Under the pieces are notes generated by a model. That model ran no database searches. It saw only the letters and a list, made by a program, of their open reading frames with translations, and was not told the origin of the DNA. Positions 12,201-24,600 of a stretch of DNA of 64,000 nt are shown here, piece after piece (position 1 is the first letter of the stretch; each line of letters opens with the position of its first letter). This stretch comes from Macrotis lagotis (Eukaryota > Chordata > Mammalia > Peramelemorphia > Peramelidae): contig NC_133661.1 in assembly GCF_037893015.1 (NCBI RefSeq), forward strand, positions 223,041,489 to 223,105,488, given 5' to 3'. The translations under genes were made by a program, and so were the position numbers.

Positions 12201-15200
12201 TTTGTGAACTTGATTGAAAAAAAATTATATCTTTATTTTCACTCACCTCTCACTGAAATTTAACATTTATTTCAGTCTTTAAAAATATTTGTGAGTAGGG
12301 ATCCATAGGATTCACCAGAATGACAAAGAAATCTATGGCATAATGGGTTTAGCACCCCTGAGAGGAAAAACTTTCTGGATGAGAAACTACATTTCAGAAA
12401 GACAAAAGACTTTAAGGATAGAGAATTAGTAACAGAACTGAGACATGAACCCAGTTTTCCTGATTCACACTGCTGTGCCCTTTCCATTTTTTCCTCACTG
12501 CTTCTCATATTTTAACAAACTCTACTTTCTTGGAAACTGTCATCATCAATTAATCCTTAGGTGCCCCTGGAGCTAGCACTTGCAATGCAAAATAACTCAA
12601 AGAAAATGAGATCCTGCTTTCAGGGAGCTCCATCAAAGAGGATACTCAGGACCCTTTTTAGCAATTACTTCCTGGAAAATAGACCACAATCCTGCAGCCA
12701 GCTGAGCCAGTCAGTCAATAACAGCTCCCTCGGCATCCATCTAGGACATGTTCCTAGATACCATCATAGGCTCATCAAGATCTGGCTATGTGACAGTACT
12801 AGATCGAAGGTTGAAAAATACTGTATTGAAGGTTGAAAATTTTATTCAGCTGGTTGTGACCATTGTCTTCTTTGCCTGGCCATTTTAGCATAATATGGTT
12901 ATGACTCTGTGTCCCTTTAATCTCTCCTCTTCCTATCATTGTTGTTTACAGAAGAAAGGTGCCTCCTGGTCCCTTGATTACTAAACTTCAGGGGATAGCT
13001 CCCTTACATTTTAGAATTGACACCTGAACCATGATGTACCTGGAGATCTTGAATGGACAATCTTTTAGCAACAACAAATTCAGCTCATATTTTTATGGCA
13101 TTATAAATAGGGATTATAGCTATGGAGCTTGAAGGGGCTTCAGAGTTCATCTACTTTAAGCTCTATCACCCCATTTTACAGATGAGAAAACTGAGACTGA
13201 GAATGGCTAAGTGGGGGCAGCTAGGTGGTGCAGTGAATAAAGCACCGGCCCTGGAGTCAGGTGTACCTGGGTTCAAATCCAGTCTCAGAAACTTAATAAT
13301 TACCTAGCCGTGTGGTCTTGGGCAAGCCACTTAACTCCATTTGCCTTGCAAAAAAACCTAAAAAAAAAAGAAAAGAAAAAAGAGAATGGCTAAGTGGTTT
13401 CCCCAAGGTGACACTGCTTGAGAGAAAAGTAAGGAATTTGACACTTGGGTGCTTTGATTCAAGAGCCAGTCACTGTAGGGAAGAGAATAAAAATTAATAT
13501 ATGTTTCAGCCACAGTGCTTAGAGTTACAGATATCTCATTTGATCCTCACAACAACTTTCAACTCTTTTATTATTCCCATTTTACAGTTAAGGAAACTGA
13601 GGCAAACAGAGCCTATTTTGCCCAGGATTATACAGTTAGATTTGAACTCAGGTTTTCCTGACTCCTGGTCCTGTGCTCTATCTATTGTACCACACAAAGT
13701 AGTAACTACCTTAAAAGGGTGATAGTACAGGTAACATTATCTCCCCATTATAAGTGAAGGAACAGACTGATGGAAATTGAGTATCTTACTTAAGTTATAA
13801 GGTAGTGTAAGGGCCAGGGTCAAATCCAGGTGTTCTGACTCCCAAGTTCAGTGAGCATTGTTATCATTATCATCAGCACATAAAAACTAGCATTTATATA
13901 GTATTTTAAGACTTGCAAAGTACTTTACAAATATCTCATTTTATCACCATAACAAAAGAGGCAGATGTTATTATTATGTCTGTTTTACAAATGAGGAAAC
14001 AGAAGGAAGGTAAAAGTGACTCTTCAAGGGCTGCACAACTAGTAAGTGTCAGAGGACAGATTTGAATTTAGGTCTTCCTAACTCTAGGTTCCATTTCTCT
14101 ACTGAGCTACCCAGCTCTTTTTGTTATACTAAAGAGATCAGAAAATCATTTGTCTCTACAATACTTTGCTGCCTCTGAAATGAATTTCAATTCCCTGGTG
14201 AGTAAGTAAGGGAAGGTTGAATTATCACTTAGATTTAGAATTGGAAGAGACCTCATAAATCATCTAGCCAAATCTCTTCATTTTACAGAAAAGGAAACTG
14301 AGGCCCAGTGAATTAGTAACTTTTCCAAGGTCATAACAATAGAAAATGGCAGAAATGGGATTCAAACTGAAGGCCTCCGAGTTTGGAGCCAGTCTTCATT
14401 CCACTGCACTATACTGCTTCTCACATACCAGATGCCTCCTCTTTTTGTTCATCTATCGGACAGGGAATTGAACCTATTAACATGGGTGGTCCCTTTCAAC
14501 TTTGGGAGAATCCGGAATAAGACACTAAGAACAGGAGACAATTTGGAAACAACAGGGAAGGACTTTATGGATTATCTAATCCTATTCTCTTTTTACAGTA
14601 GTAAACTGCCTTTCTCAGAATCTCAGTCAAAGAACTAGGGTTTGAATTCAGATCTTTTAGCACCTGGTGCACACTTCTTTCCATCATACCTTACTGTCAC
14701 TATGTTCTAGGGTATGATACACTGGCTTCCAATATACCCAAGCTTTTACTCTCTGAAATCTGACAGAACTGACTTAATCTGTTACTATTTCCCAGGCTTT
14801 TGTTGTTGGGGATGAGTGGTTTACTAGCTCCTGTATTCCATCTGTATGAGCAAGTAAGAGTTTCTCAGGGGTGGTCCTTTGCTTCAAACTTTTTGCCAGA
14901 AGTCCCTGACCCAGCATTGGATAATTTGGAGAACCAGCATATGAATCTAAATTCAAGAGTATTATCTGAATAGCACCATCAGTGTCTCATGTGCCTGACC
15001 TGCAAAATGACTGATAGCTTGAGAGTGCAAATTAGTTCCTTCTCCCAGTAAGAGATAGAATCAGAATTGCAGCCTTTTTAAGTTGGAAGGGATGGCAGAG
15101 TCCAGTTCTATTTGCAACATCCTAATAAGTGGTCATCCAGCCTTGCTTAAGTCCTGTGGGGAATACACCATCTCATAAAACTGCCAGCTCCATGTAGAGG

Positions 15201-16039
15201 TAGCTCTATTAGGAAGTTTTTCCTTAGAGAAATTTGAACTGTGTTTCTCATTGACTTTTGCCCTTTGTTTTAGTCTCCTTGCAATGGAGAATTCCAAGGT
15301 CAGAGGAAAGTAAAGAATATTCAGAGTACCCTGATCTGTCTTCCATTTTTATTTGGTTTATTCACTCAGCACCGGGCTGCTCAGATTAGATTTCTCTTCT
15401 GGAATTGTGCCAGTTTTCATAGCAAAGTCTCAGCACTTTGAATTTAGTTGAACTGCAAAAAAACACAATGTGGTATAGAGCATTTGGAGTTAGAGGACCT
15501 AGATTTGGATTCTGGCTCTTACTGTGTGACCTTGAGCAAATTATTTAATCCCCCTAGGACTCAAGTTTCCTTATATGTAATAACAAAAATGATAACTTTA
15601 ATTTAGATAGTACATTAAGGTTTGCAAAAAGCTCTACAAATATTATCTTATTTTGTCTTAACAAGTCCTAGGAGTTAGGTTCTGTTACCCCCATTTTACA
15701 GATGAGAAAATTGAGGCAAACATGAATATTGACTTGCCCAGGTCATACAGATTGTAAATGTTTGAGGCTGAATTTGAATTCAAGTCTTCCAGATAGCACT
15801 TTTCATGCTAAGTATATACAGTTTCTGAAACTGTGAACATTTTATTTTATAAACAGAATTTTAAAAAAACTGAGTCTTTCACAGATTAAGATTAGTCTGG
15901 GGATCAGCAAGGAGAAAGCAAATGTTCCTTAGCTATAGGTATAAACCTGTGACTAATACAAAATGAAAACTTTCTCTAAAATCCACCCCCAAATTTGTGG
16001 TCTAGTTTCTTCTACTACATCATGACCAGGGACAAGCTC

Positions 16040-16120
<81 letters not shown>

Positions 16121-19100
16121 CTCTCCCCCCGCCCCTCTTTCGCATCTTTCCTCCCAGGTGATGAGGTGTATTGTTGAGGTCATCTCTGACACACTTTCTA
16201 AACCAAGTCCTCTGCCCATCAGCGAGGACTGCTTTGAGACCCTAAGAGGAGGTATTGTATCTCTCTGCTCTTCAGTCTGGTTAAGAGGAGGAACAGGGGT
16301 GGGTGGTGGTGGTAGGGAAAGAGACAATTTTTATCATTGCTTTTGTTTTTTGTTTTTTTATAGGTTTGTTTGTTTGTTTTTTTGTTTGTAAGGCAATGGG
16401 GTTAAGTGGCTTGCTCAAGGCCACATAGCTAGGTCATTATTGTCTGAGGCCAGATTTGAACTCAAGTACTCCTGACTCCAGGGCTGGTGCTCTATCCACT
16501 GTGCCACCTAGCTGCCCCATTTATCATTGCTTTTGGATAAAAACTGTTACTGCTTTGAAAATCTTGGAACTCTGAGTGGGCATTTACCTAAGGTCCTTAA
16601 ATATATGTTTTTTTTTTTTTCTGAATGGATGGAAGAATAAACTTTGTGTCAGACAACTTTGGGGTCCACAACAAAATATAGAGCCTGGGACTGCTTTGAA
16701 TGGATCCCCCCTGTTGAATGCTCTGAACAGTTGATCATATGGAAGGAAATCTTACTCAGATGGTTACTGGAAGCCACCCGTGACAATGATCTTTTTTTAC
16801 AGATGAAAGGATCATTTCAATTCTCCGCCATCAGAACTTGCTGAAAGAGCTCCAAGAACTTGCCATCCAAGGTATTTACAGTTATTTCACATGAGATAGA
16901 GGCAGAAATTGAATCTATTCATGCACAGGAGCAAGACAGGAAGCCAGGGATCCTTATATCCCTCCCATATGGTTATCATCTTTAAATTAGAGAATAAAGA
17001 ATGAGAAAGGTCCTTTAGGCTATAGAATATTAGAATAGAGTCATAGAATGGTAGAACATGGAATTTTAGAGTGTCAGACCTGAAAGGTTGCATAGAACAT
17101 GAAAAGTCAGAGCTACAAGGAATCTTGGAACACAGACTTAGAACACAAAGTCAAAAGATGTTAGCACTTTGAGGAACCTTTAAAATGACCTATGCAGTCA
17201 TTCATTTGGTAGAGGAAGAAACTGAGATCTAAGTGAGAAAAATAACCTATCCAAGATCACATGCTATTGGTAGAGATGAGGTAAGAATCCAAATCACAGG
17301 ATTATAGATTAGTAGCTGGAAGGAGAGAGTAGAAGTCACCCAGTGCATCTCATAGATGAGGAAATGAGACTCAGAGGTTAATTGGCTTGCCCAAAGTCAC
17401 ATAGTAATTGTGAGAGGCAGGATTTGAATCCCAGTCTTCCTAACACCAAATCCAGTACTCTACACATTATGCAGTCATACTGTTCCTCAGGATCCTAGAT
17501 TAGTACTCTATTATATCACTTCTGTCATTCCAGAAGTGCTTTCAGTTTAAATGTGGGGAACTCGAAGCACAAAGGATTTCTTCCCTTTTATTATCCACAA
17601 ATTCTCCTTATTACCCCAAACCTCATTAACAGTGATGATTAAATGTTCCCTCTAAGGGGGGAACAAGCAAAATTCACTGACTGAGGGAAGATTTCCTCCA
17701 GGCCAGACAGTGGCTTACAGCAACATTCTTGGAATAATTTCTATCTCTCAGGTTTTTGTCTGGGAATGAGTAGTTTACTAGTTCCCATAGTGCATCTTCG
17801 TGGGTAAGTGAGAATTTCTCAGAGGTGGTTCTGTTTTTTTACTTTGCTGGAAGTCCCTAGCCCCTCACTGCCCAAAGACTATTCTGAAATCTAATTTGGA
17901 AAGTAGGCATATGAATTTAAATCTAAATAGCCCAATCAGTGACTTATGTGACCACACAATCACTGACAGCTGGGAGTACAAATTAGTCCCCCCACCCCCG
18001 CAATAAGAAGTAGAATCAGAATCACAGCTTCTCCCAGCAGGGAAATGGTTTGCCAAAAGTCGCACAGTTAGTAAGTCAATATTTAAACTCTGGTCTTCTC
18101 TCCACTCTCCCACAGTCTTTCTTTGAATTCCCCAACTGTGGTCTGAGATATAAGAACAGAACCAAAGTAATTAATGTTCAGAGGCAGTAAGGTTTCATTT
18201 CTATTCATTCACTCATTCATTCATTCATTCATTTAATGAGCATTTATATGCCAGGGATATAAAACACAAAACTGAAAAAGTCTGCACTCTCAAGGAGACT
18301 TCTTTTTTGGGAGTATGAGAGAAAGGGAAGCAGATAGTATTGCTGCCTTCATTTATCTAAAGGGCTATCGTGATTTAACTTACTCAGTTCAACCAAGGAA
18401 CAATATGGTCACAGATAAATAAATATAAAACATAAGCAAAGTGAGTTTCCAGCACTACCAACTTCAGGGAAGAGAGGTCTGGTTAAAACTCATTTAGGAC
18501 ATGGTACTAGAGTAGAAGGGCAGCTATGTGAGTGTGGTAGTTAGAGTACCAGGTCTGGAGTTATTTCAAATCCTACCTCAGTTGCTACTAACTTTAAGCT
18601 TGGCAAGTCACTTAACCATCTGCCTCAGTTTTCTCATCTGGAAAATGACCCTGAGAAAGAATTGGCAAATCACTTCAATATCTTTGCCACTGAAACCCCA
18701 AAAGGGGTCATGAAGAATTGGATATGACTGAAAAAATGACTAAACAGTTTGAGTGGAGACTTTCTGAGACAGATACTGCACACAAAAACTTCTGTGGTAG
18801 GTCTGCTCCGTAGGCTCATGCTACCTTGGGAATGTTATCTTCTTACTTCTTGATCCAGACACAGGTCTCCATTAGACAAGAGGTTTGGTGGGGGGGGGGG
18901 GGGCTCCTACTTACCAATAAGGAATACATAATACTCCTAATGCACCTAGAAGTTGTGACCTTCCTGCTAGTTGTGTAGTTGTGACCTTCTTGCTTAGCAG
19001 CCTAGGTAAGATGATGTTAGGTGTTCTGTAGAGTCCCCTATGTTGGCTACTAATCTAATATCCTCTAATTGGAGGTGTCAAACATGCAGACATCACAATA

Positions 19101-21602
19101 CTGGGAACAGATTAAAATGTAATTTAAAAATAGTTAATCAAATAGAGCACCGGCCCTGACACCTGGTCCAATACTCTATTCACTGGGCCACCTAGCTGTC
19201 TATGCCAACCCTTAAAGTCTGTAAATTCTATAGCCATAGAGCCTTTCTTTCAGTTTTATACACTAAGGAATTCTCTCTTTCTTCTGCCAGTCTTTACTCT
19301 GATGATCTAATTTCATAGCATCATCCTTCACTCACTGCATTCTTCCCTACACAACCTGGAAAGAACAAGAACAATGTGGCTTAAGGGGTAGCTAGGTGGC
19401 CCAGTGAATGGAATTAGACCTGGAGTCAGGAGGACCTGAGTTCAAATATGACCTCAGATACTTAATAATTACCTAGCTGTGTGGCCTTGGGCAAGTCACT
19501 TAACCCCATTGCCTTAACAAAAAATTAGTAATCAAATAAAATTAGAGTAGAACAGAAGTAATAGTACAATCTACAACAAAATCAATATGTGACCTGATTG
19601 GTGACCCCTATTTCTATTTGAATTTGATTCTACTGCCCTATAGGCAGGTAGTTAGATGTGAGATCACTAGACATAGTAGCAGAAAAACCTAATTTGAATG
19701 TTACTTCAGACTAAACTTGAGGTGTCTGGGAAGGTTCTGGTAGAGATTGACCACGGCAATCTATTTCTCTAAAGTGTTGGCATGTATTCTATTTCTGAAA
19801 ACAACAGAAGTTTCCCATTTGCCCATAAGCAGGTAATTCACCAGTGGATTATTATTATTAATTTGGGCTCCACAACTTCTTTCTACCTTTGATCAGATCA
19901 TTATTTGAGTCTATTTTGAATTTTTCTAGGAAAGCTGTTATTATCATCATCATCATAGAATTTAAGTTACAAGAGATATTAACACATAAGCCCATTCATA
20001 GAAGAGGAAGCTCAGGCCCAGAGAGGTGAGGTGATCTGTTTTCAGTTATACAGTAACAGAAACTAAACTGGAACTGAGGTCCTTGTACTCTAGATCTTAT
20101 GTTCTTTACCTTAGACTCCTATGCCTGCCCTTTGGTAAAGTTCTATTGTTCCCTTTTCTGGCCAGCCCGGCTTTGAGCAAAGGCTTTCCCGGAATTCCAG
20201 AAATGAGTGTTCATTTGGGGAGCCCTGCATTTTTGTTCTTGGGTCAACTGGGAGAGGAATATCCTGCCCAAGTATGGCCTCAACCCTGAGAGTGGGTTCT
20301 CTCTTTAGTAGTGAAAGGAATCCAAGTAGAGTAGTTTTGTCTGGTCCCTGGTCCCTGAGTCAGTCCTGGGACCAATGACTTCTGGTGTGTGTCCAAGATA
20401 ACTGGGTCCACCAATTCATTCTTGATGCCTCCAGAATTAAGACAAGATCCTATCTCTTCACAACTACCATTGGGCTACAATTAAATATAGTTGGAATGCA
20501 CGGATTCATTTTAAGGATCAATGCCCTGCCCTTCCAGGGAATCGCAGATATCATGAAAGAAATCGTTGGGGTTAGTGTTGGTCAAGGAGTATGTGATGAG
20601 ATGGAAATAATCTTGCAGTAGAAGTTTGAAGAGATATTCAATACTTCATTCTGTCACTTAAGATGTTGTGTAATCCTGGGCAAAAAATGTTCCCTCTCTG
20701 GGCCTCAGTGTATAAAATGAAGGGTTTGGTAATTATTAGATGACCTCTAAGTTACTTTCCAGCTTTAATAGACTAAGTTTTATGTGCTAATCCTCTAGGT
20801 TCTAAGACTGCCTTCACATTCTAATATTTGTTGCTCAGTCTTTTCCATTTCTAATCTTTGTAAGTTTTAATATTACTTCCAGAGCTTACATTGGATATTC
20901 TAAAATTTCTTCCAATTCCAATATTCTGTGGCTTCATGAAGTCATTTAGATGAGGTACTCTCGGAATCTAGTTCTCTGGTTCTTTGATTGAAGTGGTTGA
21001 TATATCCTGGGCTTCATTCCAGGCTTTCCGCCTGGAAAGGGAGGGCACTGATCCTTAAAATAAACCTGAACTGGGTTGTCCCTAGCATGTCCTTGCTCTA
21101 GACCCTCCCTCCCCAATCCTCCCCCCCCACTTAAGGCCTACTTAAAGCCCCAAGATGATTCTCTGCTCCTTCCTGGGTAATTTCCATGGGAACATGAGAG
21201 TTTCTGACACTTTCCAAACCTCCCTTAGTTGACTCCTCCGACCTTGGTATTGTTTCATAGTTTTCTCAGTCTCTTGACTGGGTCTCATTTCTGGCTCAGA
21301 GGACTTCATATGATGCCCATATCTTCACTTCAGTTATTTCCCCATTTTCCCTTTTAGCTCCCTACCTCTGGAACTGGTTGGCTCTTCCCTTACGTAGAAT
21401 GGCAGGACATAGGCAGGGAGTGGCGGGGATAGAGAGCCCTGAATTGGGAATCAGAGGCCTGGGGACTAGTCTTAGCATCATAAAAATCTTAGAAACTGAC
21501 CTCATGTATTCAACAAGTATTTTGCACACAGGAAAAAATGACAAAAGCAACATAGTCTCTGCCTTCAAGGATGCTGAAGGGAAGCAATATACATACATAC
21601 AG

Positions 21603-21643
<41 letters not shown>

Positions 21644-24600
21644 CATGGGATAAAGAACTGTTAAGCAAACACAAAGTAATTTCAGAGCAACAGGGCACTG
21701 GGAGGAGAATCAGGATAAGGTTCCTGTGGGAAATGACCCTTGAATTGAGCTTTACAAAAAACTGGGGATTCTAAGATATAGAGATAAGGAGGGGAAACAT
21801 ATCCTAGGCACTGGGGGCATCTTAGACAAAGACATGGAGATATGTTCTGTATGGGAAACAAGTGGACTGGTTTAGCTAAAATAGTAAATTAAGAGGGATT
21901 GAGTGCAAATTGAAGCATAAGTTTTTCACTTTATTTTTCTTGCAAATGTGGTTAATATAGAAATGTTTTGCATGATTTCAAATTTGTAGCTGGTATCACG
22001 CCTTCTCAATGGGTGGGGGATGGATGGGAGGGAAAGAATTCAGAACTTGAAATTTTTTTTTCAATAAATGTTAAAAAATTTTTAGAAAGAACATTAACTT
22101 GATAGTTGTGGGAAGAATGAGTTGAGAGAGGCAGGAGGCAGAAAGACAGATTATGAAGCTGATGAGACAGGATTTTGAGCTGAAAGAAATCTTACAAATC
22201 CAAATCCCTTAATTTTTAGATGGAAAATTGAGACCCAAGAGAGACTGACTTGCTTCATGTCAAGGGACTAGTGATAAATTTAGGATTAGAATCTACGTCC
22301 TCTGACTCTTTCCATATCATCATACCCTTTAACTAATATTCATTATCTTATGCAATCCCTTATCAGAACAAGAAATCATTGTACTCATCTTACAAATGAG
22401 AAAACTTGAAACATGGATTTTTTTTTTAGGGTCTGTGATTTTTCTTTTTCTCTTTCCCCAATCTAGGTGCCAATGAGAGAGCCCAGCTGCAAAAGAAGGA
22501 CAAAGGTTTTGAAGATGAACTTTCTGAAGTCCTTGAGAAACAAAATAATGAGAAGACCACTGGGAAGGGTCAGTACCAGACCAACCCCTTCCCCCTCAAC
22601 ACACCATGATGAGGATAAACAGAGCTGTTCTTGTTGATCTCCTTGGTGGCTAAAGCACCCCCCACCCCGTTGAGTAGCCATCAGGGGTGCCAGGGTAGCC
22701 ATGGGGATTTGGCTGTGATGTAGACCTTGGTGAGACAGTAAGGCCTGAGTGGAGCAGTTTCCAAGCCCCCAAGTGAATAGGGATTATCTTTCCTGATACT
22801 AGAGAGTTTTTCAGTGTCAAAGAGCTTATTTAGAAGGACCAATCTGTGATACATATATTTTTGCCATCTCCTCTGGATTGGCAGTAATGACCCCAGAATG
22901 TACTTTGCCTGTGGATTGTACTTTAAATCTAAACCTACTTGGATCACAATGCTCCCCCTGAAATCCTTACAATCCATCTCTAAGGCAGATGGAAGATTGC
23001 CTTGCCCTAGCTCAAGGTAGACAGACTATATCTTCCTTTTGCCTGATGGTGAAATCAGGGCTGTGTCATCTTACACAACTATCTAAGAGTCAAAATCCAG
23101 ATCTAGGTTTTTTTTTCATACCATCTCTCTGTTATAGTCATATAGACAATTTTTGATAATAATGATGGTAATAATAATAATAATAACTTACATTATGGAG
23201 TACCTTTTTTTAGGGGCTAGGACCCAAACCTATGACTTCATTGGTGTAGGGAATATTTTACAGATGAATAAATTGGGACTAAACAAAATTAAGGGTCTTG
23301 TGGACCTTGGAAAAGTAACTTGGCTTCCCTGGGCTTCAGTTTCCTTATCTCTAAAATGAGGGAATTGGGCTAGTTGGCCTCAAGGATTCCTTCCAATTCT
23401 AGATCATGGTGAAGAAAATCTTCTAATAAATGTCAAACAATTGCTCTATAACTATAATTGAGAAAGGTCACTTAGCCAATATAGGCTAAATAAAGACTTT
23501 ACTCAGGCCTTCCCAATTCCAAGGCCAGTTCTTTTATTTATTTATTATGTTTTGCTGCCTCCACTTTAAGATTTTGCCAAATACATTATATGCATTGAGC
23601 AGTTTAGGTGGTGAAGTACACAGAGTACAAATTCAACCTTAGGCACTAGCTGAATGACCTTGGGCAAGTCACTTCACCCTGTTGCCTCACTTTCCTCATC
23701 TGTAAAATGATCTAGAGAAAGAAATGTAAACCACTCCAGTATCTTTATTAAGAAAACTTCAAATGAGGTCCTGAAGAGTCAGACATGACAGCTAGGTGGT
23801 GCAGTAGATAGGGCACTGATCCTAGAGTCAGGAGGACCTGAGTTCAAATCCTGACTCAACACTTAATAATTACCTAGCTGTATGACCCTGGGCAAGTCAC
23901 TTAATTCCATTGCCTTGCAAAAACAACAACAACAAAAAGCAAGAAAGGGAGCTCCCTATCACTGGAGATCTTTAAGTGGAGGCTGGACAGAGAAATCTTA
24001 TTGAGGATTCATGTTTTTACAGGTCTGAAGCCCTAGATTTGCTTCTACTGTATCTTCCAACACTAACTAGAGTTCTATGATTCTATAATTTCAATGAGGT
24101 TTTTTTTTAATTAGGTGGTAATTCCTTTCCAACAGGATTCAAGAACACCTAGTCATTAGAAAATTCCACTAAATAAAGAATAGGATGGAAATGAGGCTGG
24201 CCAATTATTTCCATTACATAAAAAGTTTAAATGACTTGATTCAAGTTAGGTAACATGTCAGGGAGGGTCTGGGATTAGGCAGCTGGGTGAACCTGGAGTT
24301 CAAATCCAGCCTAAGATACTTACTATCTGTGAGACCTAGGGAAGCTATTTAACCTGACTGCCTCAGGTTCCTCATCTGTAAAATGAGACAAATAACAGCA
24401 CTTACCTCCCAGAGTTGTTGTGAGAATGACTGAGATATTTGGAAATCATACTGCAAACCTGAAAGTGTTATATGAATTCTTTCTAGGATTATTATTTGAA
24501 ACCAAGTTTTCAGTTTTGTGTCTTGGCTTCTTTCTACTAGTCTATGCTATATATTGTTGTTCTTGAGCCCAGCCTTATTATTTATAACCTCATGGACCAT

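Larger units (their letters stand above)
10338..16157 (+). other. CHGA: CHGA intron 2, repeat-filled
   Basis: 5.8 kb without recognisable coding sequence. It holds inverted MIR-like elements (about 11060-11225, 11741-11955, 13500-13700, 13861-14115, 14225-14420), a degraded hAT element (12163-12360), a SINE (13215-13381), a CR1/L3 relic (15075-15300) and a long CT microsatellite next to the exon 3 acceptor. Confidence 0.8.
16872..22466 (+). other. CHGA: CHGA intron 4, repeat-filled
   Basis: 5.6 kb without recognisable coding sequence. Contents include a degenerate tandem-like repeat (17020-17170), inverted MIR-like pieces (17330-17480), a Mar-1-like SINE (18519-18745), a hAT element split by SINE sequence (19071-19620), a run of about 14 Gs (18890-18903), a CA microsatellite (21606-21640) and old repeat sequence around 21490-21850. 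Confidence 0.8.

Noticed and set aside
15953-16327. 124-codon - strand frame with Arg-Glu repeats
   Set aside because: Direct translation of the GA microsatellite complementary to the CT tract near exon 3.
21606-21640. Cys-Val repeat protein on - strand (21362-21646)
   Set aside because: Translation of a CA/TG microsatellite.
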